A stretch of DNA of 64,000 nucleotides from Agrobacterium vitis (lineage in GTDB: Bacteria; Pseudomonadota; Alphaproteobacteria; Rhizobiales; Rhizobiaceae), in contig NZ_CP146242.1 in assembly GCF_037039395.1 (NCBI RefSeq), positions 1,612,001 through 1,676,000 of the forward strand, read 5' to 3'. Under the pieces are notes generated by a model. The model saw only the letters and a list, made by a program, of their open reading frames with translations, ran no database searches and was not told where the DNA came from. The translations under genes and the position numbers were made by a program. Shown here one piece after another: positions 29,882-39,485 of this stretch (its first letter is position 1; the number at the start of each line of letters is the position of its first letter).

Positions 29882-30787
29882 TGATATGAGTTTCGGTCTC
29901 ACCGCAATTTCTGCCAATAGCCAATTCTTGAAAGCCAATACGCGCTGACTTTGCACGTTCTGAGGTTTTGTCACAAAATAATATGAGAAGGGCGTGCCAA
30001 TGGATGCAGCAATTGGAATCACGACGATGCCCAGCTCAATGGCCTCCTCAGCGTAAATGTCCCGAACGATAGCCAACCCCTGAGATGACGCCGCGGCTTT
30101 GATCATAAGTGCATCGTCAGAAAAGCTTGTGCCGCGCACGGCTCGACCACTTGGATCCTCGACGCCATGTGCGCGAAACCAGGTCACCCAATCAACGCGA
30201 TTGCGATCTTGTAAAAGCGGTAGAGCAAGGCAATCGGAAGGTTGCCGAATAGGACCAGCGCTTGCCAAGAATTCCGGACTACCAATCACCACAAGTTGTG
30301 GAGTCAGCAGTTGGGTGACCGACATACCTGCATAATTGCCGCTTCCATGTCGGATCGCAACGTCAAACCGTTCATGCCGCAAATCGACCAAAGGCACTGA
30401 ACTGTCAACCTTTATTTCGATATCCGGATAAAGAGTCGAAAACTTGCCGAGCCTCGGCACAAGCCAGGATGAGGCGAAGGACGGCACCGTCGTCACGACC
30501 AGCGCGTCCCGCTCAGGTTTACGGTGATGGAAATCTTCGACGGCGTCTTGTATCTGCTGAAAGGGAAGATTCAGTGCCTCCATCAGCCGAGTGCCTTCAG
30601 CGGTCAGGTGCATATCCCTGCTCGATCGCTCAAAAAGCGCCGTTCCCAATCGCTCTTCCACTATCCTGATCTGCTGGCTTATCGCGCCAGGGGTAACACC
30701 CAGACTTCGCGCCGCCTCTTTCATGCTCCTAAAGCGCGCGACTTCGACGAAGGTTCTGAGAGATATTAAAGAAACATGTAAAACCAT
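29795..30787 (-). CDS. LysR-family regulator with hybrid C-terminal tail
   Basis: 330 aa, GcvA-like. Winged HTH at residues 5-64 (LISLRTFVEVARFRSMKEAARSLGVTPGAISQQI), then a LysR substrate-binding domain (about 90-295: VVTTVPSFASSWLVPRLGKF, VDLRHERFDVAIRHGSG). The final 28 residues (about LISTAALAPVAPSGMAIAAT onward) are encoded antisense to the broken DUF992 copy, and the stop overlaps that copy's ATG. The natural C-terminus was therefore replaced at the junction near 29881. It is divergent from the MFS gene, which it probably controls. Confidence 0.85.
   Translation of the reverse strand: MVLHVSLISLRTFVEVARFRSMKEAARSLGVTPGAISQQIRIVEERLGTALFERSSRDMHLTAEGTRLMEALNLPFQQIQDAVEDFHHRKPERDALVVTTVPSFASSWLVPRLGKFSTLYPDIEIKVDSSVPLVDLRHERFDVAIRHGSGNYAGMSVTQLLTPQLVVIGSPEFLASAGPIRQPSDCLALPLLQDRNRVDWVTWFRAHGVEDPSGRAVRGTSFSDDALMIKAAASSQGLAIVRDIYAEEAIELGIVVIPIAASIGTPFSYYFVTKPQNVQSQRVLAFKNWLLAEIAVRPKLISTAALAPVAPSGMAIAATSATADSFRAMT
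29796..29881 (+). pseudogene. Broken 5' copy of the DUF992 gene
   Basis: ATG at 29796 with the same ribosome-binding context as the intact gene at 33065 (catgaaggataaactcatg). The 16-base deletion lies between two copies of tcatcgctcg that are still present in the intact gene, so slippage explains it. It shifts the frame, and the sequence leaves homology after gctgcggt. Only the signal-peptide region was ever present here. Confidence 0.8.
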
Positions 30788-30966
30788 AGGGCGAGTTTAA
30801 CCAAACTAACTTTACAGACAAGAGAACTCGTTTGTGAGCAGCGACCCCGTCGTGCTTTTTTTGCTCAAAGTGATGAGGCTTTGAGATGCCGCCTCCACAT
30901 GGTTGGAATATCCGAGGACGCCACTGCAGCCGCAAGGTGCGTCCGTCTGCTCATCAGAGGTAGAAA
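30788..30966. promoter_or_regulatory. LysR / MFS divergent promoter region
   Basis: 179 bases between the divergent starts; the usual place for a LysR operator. AT-rich stretches (aaccaaactaactttacag) are present, but no convincing long inverted repeat could be picked out by eye. Confidence 0.4.
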
Positions 30967-32160
30967 ATGACTTATTCCGCACCGCCTGCAGAACACCTTT
31001 TAACAGCGACCTTGAGCAGAAGCGTACTGTTCGTATTGTCTGCGTCCTCCGGACTTGCGGTCGCGAATAGCTATTATAACCAACCGATGCTCGGAGAACT
31101 GTCATCCGAATTCGGACTGACCGCAGCAACAGCCACAATGGTCCCCGTCCTTACACAGTTGGGAAACGCCAGCGGAGTTTTGTTTATCGCACCGCTGGGC
31201 GACCGCTTTGAGCGCAAACGCCTCATCCTTATAACAAACTCGGCGCTCGTCGCCGCCTTAATCGCCGCCGCCGTCTCCGCCTCATTTCTCTGGCTCATCG
31301 TGGCAAGCTTTTTCGTGGGTCTCTTTGCAACAGTTGCCCAACAATTGGTGCCGCTTTCCGTTCATATCGCTCCAGCAAATATGAAGGGGCAGGTGCTCGG
31401 AACTGTCACCGGGGGGATTCTTCTCGGAATCCTATTGTCGCGTACGTTAAGCGGCTTCGTTACGGACTGGTGGGATTGGCACCTCATGTTCTGGATTGCA
31501 GCCGTTCTCATGACATCCGTCGGCTTGGTTCTTGCCTGGAAGCTACCGCGTGTCGCACCGACTACCGACATTAGCTACTTCGACCTCATCGCGTCTTTGT
31601 GGTCGCTGGTGCGCAAACATAGCATTCTGCGCCGCGCGGTATGCATCCAAGCAGCGATTTTCGCAGCATTTCTGGCATTCTGGTCAAATCTGGCATTGCT
31701 CCTCGCCCAAGAACCTTACCACCTTGGAGCCTCTGCCGTTGGATTGATCGCTCTCGTCGGCGCTGGTGGTGCACTTGCAGCTCCCCTTGCCGGTCGCCTT
31801 GCCGACAAAAGAGGATCAGTAGTAGTCTCGGCTGGCGCAGCAATGGTGATTGCCGCCTTTGCAATATTTATCGCAATTCCTGGATCGATCATTGCGCTGG
31901 TCATCGGCGTCGTGGTGATGGACCTCGGCGTTCAGTCTTCCCAGGTGGCTAATCAGGCCAGGGTTTATGCGCTCGATTCCACAGCGCGAAGCCGCCTCAA
32001 TACGATCTTCATGGCCACAATGTTGCTAGGCGGATCGCTCGGGGCTGGAGCTGGCGGCATTGCATTTTCCAAATTTGGCTGGATCGGAACCTGCTGCTTT
32101 GGCGCATTTGCGGCGACGACCGCTTTGCTCATCGCGGTGAGAAAACCGACCGCGAAATAA
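30967..32160 (+). CDS. MFS transporter, DHA1-like
   Basis: 397 aa with 12 predicted membrane segments. The first helices carry SSGLAVANSYYNQPMLGELSSEFG, and the loop after TM2 has the MFS A-motif form APLGDRFERKRLI. The second half repeats it weakly (AGRLADKRGSVVV). Members of this subfamily export drugs or sugars; no substrate can be assigned. It is followed after 37 bases by a truncated small gene with a strong ribosome binding site, so it was the first gene of a two-gene operon. Confidence 0.85.
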   Translation: MTYSAPPAEHLLTATLSRSVLFVLSASSGLAVANSYYNQPMLGELSSEFGLTAATATMVPVLTQLGNASGVLFIAPLGDRFERKRLILITNSALVAALIAAAVSASFLWLIVASFFVGLFATVAQQLVPLSVHIAPANMKGQVLGTVTGGILLGILLSRTLSGFVTDWWDWHLMFWIAAVLMTSVGLVLAWKLPRVAPTTDISYFDLIASLWSLVRKHSILRRAVCIQAAIFAAFLAFWSNLALLLAQEPYHLGASAVGLIALVGAGGALAAPLAGRLADKRGSVVVSAGAAMVIAAFAIFIAIPGSIIALVIGVVVMDLGVQSSQVANQARVYALDSTARSRLNTIFMATMLLGGSLGAGAGGIAFSKFGWIGTCCFGAFAATTALLIAVRKPTAK

Positions 32161-32197
32161 CGAAGTTTAATCTACCAAACCAAGGAGGAAAAAAGCA

Positions 32198-32371
32198 ATG
32201 AATACCTCTATCCCGTCACTGCTGGCTAAAGAGACGTTTGAAGCCATGCCGAAGACAGATCGCATTCAGGCCGTTTTAAGCATTGTCGATGAGGCCGAAT
32301 ATAAGGCGGTGACCACTAGATGGGGACAAGATCAAACTCATTGTCGATATTCTCTGATTCCGTGTTTTTAG
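32198..32371 (+). pseudogene. 5' part of an unknown gene cut by an IS5-like remnant
   Basis: The start has AAGGAGG eleven bases upstream, stronger than most genes here. About 41 native codons (MNTSIPSLLAKETFEAMPKT...) end at 32319; the next 16 codons up to TAG are element sequence. The product family is not recognised. It was probably the partner gene of the MFS exporter. Confidence 0.65.
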
Positions 32372-32908
32372 GATTTCCCGGCATGGAGGCAGATGATGCG
32401 TGATCTTTTCTGGCTTTCAGATGAAGCGTGGAACGCCATTGAACCGCACCTACCCAAGAACCAGCCTGGGGCTCGGCGTGTCGATGACCGGCGCGTGATT
32501 TCGGGCAGTCTTCATGTTCTGAAGGTTGGCTGCCGATGATCGTGGCAGACCGGTCGCGTTCAGCCTGACGCCGGGCAACATTGCCGACATCAAGATGGCC
32601 ATTCCGCTGCTGGGGCCACGCGGCCCTCAAAGCGGTTGCTGGCTGATAAGGCCTATGACGCCGACAGTCTGCGAGGATGGCTTGCCAGATATAAGATCAA
32701 GGCCGTGATCCCTTCGCCTGCTGCATGTAAAACACCATACCCTGTGGATCGAAAAGCCTATCGACGCAGAAACGTCATCGCATGCCTGTCCTGCCGCCTC
32801 AAAAACTGGAGAGGTATCGCAACCAGATACGACCGTCTCGCTATAAACTAGCTTGCCGCAATCGCTCTCGTTTCAACTGTTATTGCATGGATATGATTGA
32901 GTCCCCAT
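32320..32908 (+). mobile_element. Degenerate IS5-family (IS427-like) element
   Basis: 589 bases bounded by atggggac and gtccccat. The transposase begins at 32393 (MMRDLFWLSDEAWNAIEPHL, the IS427-type N-terminus) and stops at 32537-32539 after KVGCR. An internal deletion removes the first catalytic part. The remaining pieces are in shifted frames: RPVAFSLTPGNIADIK, LADKAYDADSLRGWL (second DDE Asp region) and CRLKNWRGIATRYDRLA (DDE Glu region). CTAG occurs next to both ends (32316-32319 and 32910-32913, the right one one base off), which may be remnants of the target duplication. It cannot transpose on its own. Confidence 0.8.
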
Positions 32909-32925
32909 CCTAGCAAATGTCGGTC

Positions 32926-33165
32926 TCAATCAAAAACCTGCGATGGCCTTGACGAACGCCAAACGGGAACAAAAATTTACCGTGAGACTTCTAACGGCAG
33001 CACGATCCTGCCTGAATTATACGATTAGGCTGGATCACGGCATTTATCCATGAAGGAGAAACTCATGTCATCGCTCGCTCAATCATCGCTCGCAAAGCTT
33101 TCTGCGGTGGCGCTTATCACCGCCCTCGCGGTTCCGCTGGGCGCCACGGGCGCCAAAGCCGCGGT
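32926..33165 (+). repeat. Right direct repeat: upstream region and 5' end of intact DUF992 gene
   Basis: 240 bases matching 29658-29881 (16 bases longer). It contains the putative promoter region, ribosome binding site and signal-peptide codons of the DUF992 gene. Confidence 0.85.
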
Positions 33166-33622
33166 GCAGGTTGGCATGCTCACCTGCGAAATGAGCCCCG
33201 GCATTAGTGCGGTCGTCGGCTCCAGCCGCGACTTGACCTGCGAATTCAAGCCGACCACATCGGCACCGGTCGAATATTACCAGGGCACGCTCAGCAAGAT
33301 CGGCATCGATCTCGGTTATGTGCAGGGCGGTAAAATGGCATGGGCGGTCTATGCGCCGGGCCGGCTGGTGGAAGGCGCCTTGCAAGGCAGCTATGGCGGT
33401 ACAAGCGCCAATGCCGCCGTTGGGTTTGGCGGCGCGGTTAACCTGCTGATGGGTGGCTTCCAAGGCTCGGTCGCCTTGCAGCCTATCGCGCTGGAAAGCA
33501 CGCTTGGCGTCAATCTCGGTGCAACGTTTGCCTCGCTGAAGCTCGCCTATATGCCGCCATCCACGCCAAAGGCGCTGGATAATGGTCCGCCGCTGCGCCA
33601 TGGCAAGCATTACAAGGGCTGA
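33065..33622 (+). CDS. DUF992 family exported protein
   Basis: 185 aa; the start at 33065 is favoured by AAGGAG six bases upstream over the ATG 15 bases earlier. The signal peptide ends at GAKA-AVQVG (about residue 33). The mature part has the DUF992 layout: VGMLTCEMSPGISAVVGSSRDLTCEF with two Cys, then YYQGTLSKIGIDLGYVQGGKMAWAVYAPG and glycine-rich beta strands (NLLMGGFQGSVALQPIALES). Function unknown; restricted largely to alphaproteobacteria. The 5' part is duplicated at 29658-29881. Confidence 0.88.
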   Translation: MSSLAQSSLAKLSAVALITALAVPLGATGAKAAVQVGMLTCEMSPGISAVVGSSRDLTCEFKPTTSAPVEYYQGTLSKIGIDLGYVQGGKMAWAVYAPGRLVEGALQGSYGGTSANAAVGFGGAVNLLMGGFQGSVALQPIALESTLGVNLGATFASLKLAYMPPSTPKALDNGPPLRHGKHYKG

Positions 33623-33642
33623 TCCGGCCTTTTCATAATCTT

Positions 33643-33682
33643 CATCTCCCCGACAACAAACCCATGCCGGGGAGATGCTTTC
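33643..33682. terminator. Terminator between DUF992 and aldo/keto reductase
   Basis: catctccccg (33643-33652) pairs with cggggagatg (33668-33677), then ctttc. It lies between convergent genes. Confidence 0.7.
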
Positions 33683-33701
33683 ATCAGGCGATCTGACTGA
33701 A

Positions 33702-34703
<1,002 letters not shown>

Positions 34704-34734
34704 GGTCTTCACCTTCTCAATCAGGAGCGATAGA

Positions 34735-34832
34735 GCATTTCCAGGAAAAGTGGAAACCGGTTTTGCCAACCGGAAATGCGCAAAACAAAGAGCTGGAGCG
34801 TTGCTGCGATTCTATGAATCGCAGCAACGCTC
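34735..34832. repeat. Intergenic repeat with 17-bp perfect hairpin
   Basis: An imperfect inverted motif (ggaaaccggttttgccaaccggaaatgcg) resembles the dispersed intergenic elements of rhizobia. It is followed by a perfect hairpin: gagcgttgctgcgattc (34796-34812), loop tat, gaatcgcagcaacgctc (34816-34832). Confidence 0.6.
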
Positions 34833-34887
34833 AGAGACAAAATACCGCCTTTGCCCCGAAAGATAATGGATGCAAATGCGCAGGCAC

Positions 34888-34906
34888 TGTTCTAACAAAT
34901 AGAACA
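34888..34906. promoter_or_regulatory. Inverted repeat before LysR start (probable operator)
   Basis: tgttct-aacaaat-agaaca, a perfect 6-bp inverted repeat with 7-base spacer that ends on the base before the LysR ATG and lies in the divergent AKR-LysR region. Confidence 0.55.
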
Positions 34907-35798
34907 ATGAACAGGATTCAACTATCCCAACTGGCCGTGCTGGCAACGGTGGCCGAAACATCAAGCTTCAGGAAGGCGGCGGAAGAACTGGGCATTGCGC
35001 CTTCCGCTGTCAGCCATGCAGTGTCGGCGCTGGAAACAAGCCTTGGCGTTCGGCTGCTGGCACGCACCACCCGCAGCGTTGCTCCGACCGAGGAGGGACG
35101 GCAATTGCTGCAAAAGCTGGCGCCCGCTCTGGCCGAGATTGGTACGGCGCTTGAGTTGCTGGCGGAACACAAGCCCCATCCCGCCGGGCCGCTCAGGATC
35201 ATCATGCCGCATCTGGCGGCAGAAGACCTGTTCGTGCCGAGGCTTGGCGACTTTCTACGATTGTATCCCGATATTCAGCTGGAACTGAGCACCAATGACG
35301 TATTCGAGGATATCGTCGAGAAAGGTTTCGATGCTGGATTGCGGCTGGGCGAGCATCTGGAGGCGGATATGGTGGCCGTCAGGGCCAGCGACCCGATCCG
35401 CGGCACCATCGTTGGATCGCCGCGTTATTTCGAACGATATCCCCTGCCCCGGCATCCCCACGACCTGATGGAGCACCGCTGTATTCGCCGCCGTTTTTCC
35501 AGCGGCAGACTCTATCGATGGGAGACTGGAAAAGGATGGCAGACCGGTGGTGGTCGATGTTCCCGGCATCCTCACCCTTGCCGATCAACGGCTGATCCGG
35601 TTGGCGGCACTCGGCGGGGCGGGGCTGGCCTTCGTCTTCGACCAGCGGGTGAAACAGGATGTTGCCGAGGGCAGGCTCATCCGCGTCCTCGAAGACTGGT
35701 GCCCGCCCTTCGACGGTTTCTATATCTATTACCCAACCCGCCGCCAGATGCGTCCGGCGCTGCGCGCTTTCGTAGACTTCTTCCGGCACCGGAGTTGA
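34907..35798 (+). pseudogene. LysR-family regulator, frameshifted
   Basis: The HTH (LAVLATVAETSSFRKAAEELGIAPSAVSHAVS) and most of the effector domain (RIIMPHLAAEDLFVPRLGDFLRLYPDI) are intact to about residue 206. Near 35525 one extra base shifts the frame. The correct continuation (EKDGRPVVVDVPGILTLADQRL ... RAFVDFFRH) follows in the +1 frame and ends at 35798. Read straight through, the first frame goes on with unrelated Arg/Pro/Cys-rich residues to 36079. A sequencing error is the alternative to a true mutation. Confidence 0.8.
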
Positions 35799-35847
35799 GC
35801 AGGGAAGGCTACAGAACCTTCCCCTTATTGATGCCCTGCATGCCTTG

Positions 35848-36801
35848 CTACGCTGATGCCGCCTCATTCAGGCTTTGCATCTGGGCTGAAGACAATTCAA
35901 GCGTCCCAGCCCTGACCATCGCTTCAAGCTGTGTCAGGCTGGTCGCCGAGGCGATGGGTGCGGTAATTCCAGGGCGGGCTGCCACCCAGGCAATGGCCAC
36001 CGTAGCAGGCGTTGTGCCGGTCTCGGCGGCGACCGCGTCCAGGGCGTCGAGGATACGGTGGCCCTTGTCATTCAGATAGGTGGTGACGCGGTAGGAGCGC
36101 GCCTTGCCCTCGGCATCTTGCGCCTGGCGATATTTGCCGGTGAGAAAGCCTGCTGCCAGCGCGTAATAGCTGATCACGCCGATGTCTTCACGCATGCAAA
36201 GCTCCGCCAGCGACCCCTCAAATTTCTCGCGGGTATAGAGATTATATTCCGGCTGGATCACATCATAGCGCGGCAGGCCCGCCTTGGCCGCCGCATCGAA
36301 GGATGCCTGCAATTGGGCGGCATCGAAATTCGAGCAGCCGAAGGCGCGGATCTTGCCCTCATCCTTCAGCCTGGCATAAGCGCCCAGCGTTTCCTCATGC
36401 GGCGTATCGGCATCGAACGTATGGGAGAGATAGAGATCGATATAATCGGTCTGGAGCCGCCTCAGGGAGTTTTCGACTTCCTCGACAATCCATTTGGCGG
36501 AAAGATCCGGTTTACCCTGGCCCATATCCATGCCGACCTTGGTGACGATCACCGCCTTGTCGCGCGCGACATGTCCCTGTTTCAGCCATTTGCCAATCAC
36601 GGTTTCAGATTCGCCGCCGGAATGACCGTCTATCCAGCGCGAATACACATCCGCCGTATCGATGGCATTGTAGCCGGCATCGAAAAACGCATCGAGCAGC
36701 GTGAACGAGGTTTGCTCGTCTGCCGTCCAGCCGAACACATTGCCGCCGAACACGACGGGGGCGATCGCCAGACCGGAGCGGCCGAGATTTCGTTTCTGCA
36801 T
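35848..36801 (-). CDS. Aldo/keto reductase (second copy)
   Basis: 317 aa. Tetrad Asp48/Tyr53 ([12 protein letters not shown]), Lys88 (VIVTKVG) and His127 (DLYLSHTFD). The cofactor end has [19 protein letters not shown]. It is distinct in sequence from the AKR at 33702; substrate unknown. It is divergent from the Gfo/Idh oxidoreductase with 142 bases between starts. Confidence 0.9.
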   Translation of the reverse strand: MQKRNLGRSGLAIAPVVFGGNVFGWTADEQTSFTLLDAFFDAGYNAIDTADVYSRWIDGHSGGESETVIGKWLKQGHVARDKAVIVTKVGMDMGQGKPDLSAKWIVEEVENSLRRLQTDYIDLYLSHTFDADTPHEETLGAYARLKDEGKIRAFGCSNFDAAQLQASFDAAAKAGLPRYDVIQPEYNLYTREKFEGSLAELCMREDIGVISYYALAAGFLTGKYRQAQDAEGKARSYRVTTYLNDKGHRILDALDAVAAETGTTPATVAIAWVAARPGITAPIASATSLTQLEAMVRAGTLELSSAQMQSLNEAASA

Positions 36802-36943
36802 GACAGGTCTCCATGAAAGTCCGAAATGGAAAATTCGACAGGAAAGTAACGCTTACTGCGCCGATGACAACCAAGCCCTGTTCACAATCCGGGCACAGGC
36901 GTTATGTGTCGTCTACCGAAATACGATTTGCGGAGGAAAAGTC

Positions 36944-37930
36944 ATGCTGCGGTTTGGAATTTTATCGACGGCGAAAATTGGCCGTGAACTGGTCGTTCCC
37001 GCCATTCAGGATGCGGAAGGGGCCGTGGTCAGCGCCATTGCCAGCCGTGACCTTGCCAAGGCCCGGGCGATGGCAGACCGCTTTTCCGTACCGCATGCCT
37101 TCGGGTCCTATGAAGACATGCTGGCTTCCGACCTGATCGATGCTGTCTATATTCCCCTGCCGACCGCCCAGCATGTGGAATGGACGATCAAGGCCGCCGA
37201 TGCGGGCAAGCATGTGCTGTGCGAAAAGCCGATTGCCCTGAAGGCGGAGGACATCGACAGCCTGATCGCCGCGCGCGACCGTAACAAGGTGCTGATTTCG
37301 GAAGCCTTCATGGTCACCTATGCGCCTGTCTGGCACAAGGTCCGTGCCCTTCTGGCCGATGGCGCCATCGGCAAGTTGCGGCATGTGCAAGGGTCTTTCA
37401 CTTACTTCAACCGCGACCCCGGCAATATGCGCAATATCCCGGAACTCGGCGGCGGCGCGCTTCCGGATATCGGCGTCTATCCGACCATTACCACTCGCTT
37501 CGTGACAGGCCTTGAGCCGGTGCGGGTACAGGCGGTGACGGAACGCGATGCTGAATTCGGCACCGACATCTATTCCAGCGTCAAAGCCGATTTCGGCAGT
37601 TTCGAAATGAGTTTTTACATCGCCACCCAGATGGCGGCCCGCCAGACCATGGTGTTTCATGGCGATGAAGGGTTTATCGAGGTGAAATCACCGTTCAATG
37701 CCGACCGCTGGGGGGCGGAAGAGCTGGAACTGACCAACCGCAACCACAGCGAATCGCAAATCTTCCGCTTTCCCGACAGCCGCCAATACCGTCTGGAGGC
37801 TGAGGCCTTTGCCAAGGCAGCCCGGGGTGAAGAGAGCAACGTCGTGACGCTGGAAAACTCCCGCGCCAACCAGCGCTTTATCGATGCGATCTACAGGGCC
37901 AGCGAAAAGGACGGTTGGGAACCGGTGTGA
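36944..37930 (+). CDS. Gfo/Idh/MocA family oxidoreductase
   Basis: 328 aa, start set by GGAGG eight bases upstream. The N-terminal Rossmann fold begins at residue 2 ([19 protein letters not shown]), and the family EKP motif is at 94-96 ([10 protein letters not shown]). The C-terminal alpha/beta domain has [18 protein letters not shown]. It is an NAD(P)-dependent dehydrogenase probably acting on a sugar or inositol derivative; the substrate cannot be named. Two AKR genes nearby suggest a small-carbonyl or sugar-oxidoreduction neighbourhood. Confidence 0.9.
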   Translation: MLRFGILSTAKIGRELVVPAIQDAEGAVVSAIASRDLAKARAMADRFSVPHAFGSYEDMLASDLIDAVYIPLPTAQHVEWTIKAADAGKHVLCEKPIALKAEDIDSLIAARDRNKVLISEAFMVTYAPVWHKVRALLADGAIGKLRHVQGSFTYFNRDPGNMRNIPELGGGALPDIGVYPTITTRFVTGLEPVRVQAVTERDAEFGTDIYSSVKADFGSFEMSFYIATQMAARQTMVFHGDEGFIEVKSPFNADRWGAEELELTNRNHSESQIFRFPDSRQYRLEAEAFAKAARGEESNVVTLENSRANQRFIDAIYRASEKDGWEPV

Positions 37931-37949
37931 CAAAACCGATCTCAGTGCT

Positions 37950-38324
37950 TCAACGGCGAAATACAAACCGCGAATAGCCGAAAAAGCTGAAAGCCATCGC
38001 GGCAAGCGATGCGAAAACCAGCGCCGCGAAAGGATTGAGTGCCGGGATGGCGACCAACAACCCGGCATAAAGACCGTAATTGACCAGCGCCGAAACCACC
38101 CCGACCGAGCCATAGCGAAAGCCCTCGACGGCGAGGCTTCGCCGGGACGCGCCGAAGGTGAAGGCGCGGTTAAGCCGCCAGGTGACGAACAGGGCCGCCA
38201 GGATGGCAAGGGCGCGGGCCAGCAAGGGGCCGAGAGCGCTGTAAGACAGAAGCAGCCATAAAAGCCCGGCATCCACGGCAAATCCCGCGCTGCCGACCAG
38301 AGCAAAACGGACCAGCTTCTTCAT
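37950..38324 (-). CDS. GtrA family membrane protein
   Basis: 124 aa with four membrane segments, the GtrA fold. Members are thought to move undecaprenyl-phosphate-linked sugars across the inner membrane. The N-terminus VRFALVGSAGFAVDAGLLWLL and the TWRLNRAFTF loop are family hallmarks. Its ATG overlaps the stop of the upstream glycosyltransferase by four bases (ATGA), so the two are translated together. Confidence 0.88.
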   Translation of the reverse strand: MKKLVRFALVGSAGFAVDAGLLWLLLSYSALGPLLARALAILAALFVTWRLNRAFTFGASRRSLAVEGFRYGSVGVVSALVNYGLYAGLLVAIPALNPFAALVFASLAAMAFSFFGYSRFVFRR

Positions 38325-39325
38325 GCAGCATCCGCAGCCGACCGAGCCGGATCGATGGCAGGATCAGCCGCTGACAAGGCCGGGTTTTCAGGAGCGATAA
38401 AGGCGGGCAAGGCGATATAGGAAAGCCGCAAATGCTCGGCCCGCGCCCGCGACAGCGAATCCAGGATCAGTCCCGCGGTAAACAATAGCTGGCTCATCAA
38501 CAGCAGCGCTACAGATAGAACCCAGGTCGGCAGCCGCGAGACGAGGCCTGTGGTGAAATATTCGCCCAGAACCGGTGCCATGAAACCGAGGCTTATCGCC
38601 AGGACCAGCCCGGCCAGCGCCGAGAACGTCGCGAATGGCCGCGTCTCCTTGGACAACATGGCGAACATCCAGAGGATTTTTGCACCGTCGCGTAAGGTCG
38701 ATAGCTTGGAATGGGAGCCTTCGGGCCGGCGTCCGTAGTCAAGTTCCAGTTCCACCACCGGCAATTTCAGCCGCGAGGCATGGACGGACATTTCCGTCTC
38801 AATTTCAAAGCCTCCCGACACTGCCGGAAAGGTTTTGACATAGCGGCGCGAGAAGGCGCGGTAGCCGGAGAAAATATCGGTAAAGCCCGGCCCGAACAGA
38901 AAGCGATAGAGCCTGTTGAACAGGCGATTGCCAAGCGCATGCCCCTGGCGTCCGGCGTCATTGTGGACATTGCGGCGCGTGGCGACCACCATGTCGGCGC
39001 GCTCTTCCATCAGCAGATGGATCAAGGCCGTTGCGTCCTGCGGCGCATAGGTGCCATCGCCATCGGCCATCAGATAGATATCGGCATCGATATCGGCAAA
39101 CATCCGGCGCACCACATGGCCCTTGCCCTGCCGTCGTTCCTGCAACACCTCGGCGCCCGCTAGCATGGCGGCCAGCGCCGTACCATCGGTGGAATTGTTG
39201 TCATAGACATAGACCCGCGCCTGCGGCAGGGCGGTACGGAAACCGCGCACCACAGAGGCAATGGTGCCAGCCTCGTTATAGCAGGGAATAAGGACCGCCA
39301 CGTCCGATGCTGGTGTTTGGCCCAT
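38321..39325 (-). CDS. Family 2 glycosyltransferase, GtrB/DPM1-like
   Basis: 334 aa. The GT-A fold starts at residue 8 (DVAVLIPCYNEAGTIASVV); the DxD-like site is MADGDGTY (about residue 95), and the acceptor-side block is GNRLFNRLYRFLFGPGFTDIFSGYRAFSRR. Two C-terminal membrane segments (about 245-310) anchor it, as in polyprenyl-phosphate glycosyltransferases. It likely makes an undecaprenyl-phosphate sugar on the cytosolic face. MGQTPASD is chosen as the start; upstream codons belong to the divergent promoter. Its stop overlaps gtrA. Confidence 0.88.
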   Translation of the reverse strand: MGQTPASDVAVLIPCYNEAGTIASVVRGFRTALPQARVYVYDNNSTDGTALAAMLAGAEVLQERRQGKGHVVRRMFADIDADIYLMADGDGTYAPQDATALIHLLMEERADMVVATRRNVHNDAGRQGHALGNRLFNRLYRFLFGPGFTDIFSGYRAFSRRYVKTFPAVSGGFEIETEMSVHASRLKLPVVELELDYGRRPEGSHSKLSTLRDGAKILWMFAMLSKETRPFATFSALAGLVLAISLGFMAPVLGEYFTTGLVSRLPTWVLSVALLLMSQLLFTAGLILDSLSRARAEHLRLSYIALPAFIAPENPALSAADPAIDPARSAADAA

Positions 39326-39485
39326 GAACTTACTCGATACACATGTTCGGGCAACCGAAACGCGGCTCCTTGAGATTTTACTATTTCTTGAGAAGGTTAA
39401 GGCTAGGTTTCGGACAAGCCGAACAATCGAAGAATCTTGGTCGCATCTCCCCGAAACGGGAGGCCCCGAACAACCGGAAATACCG

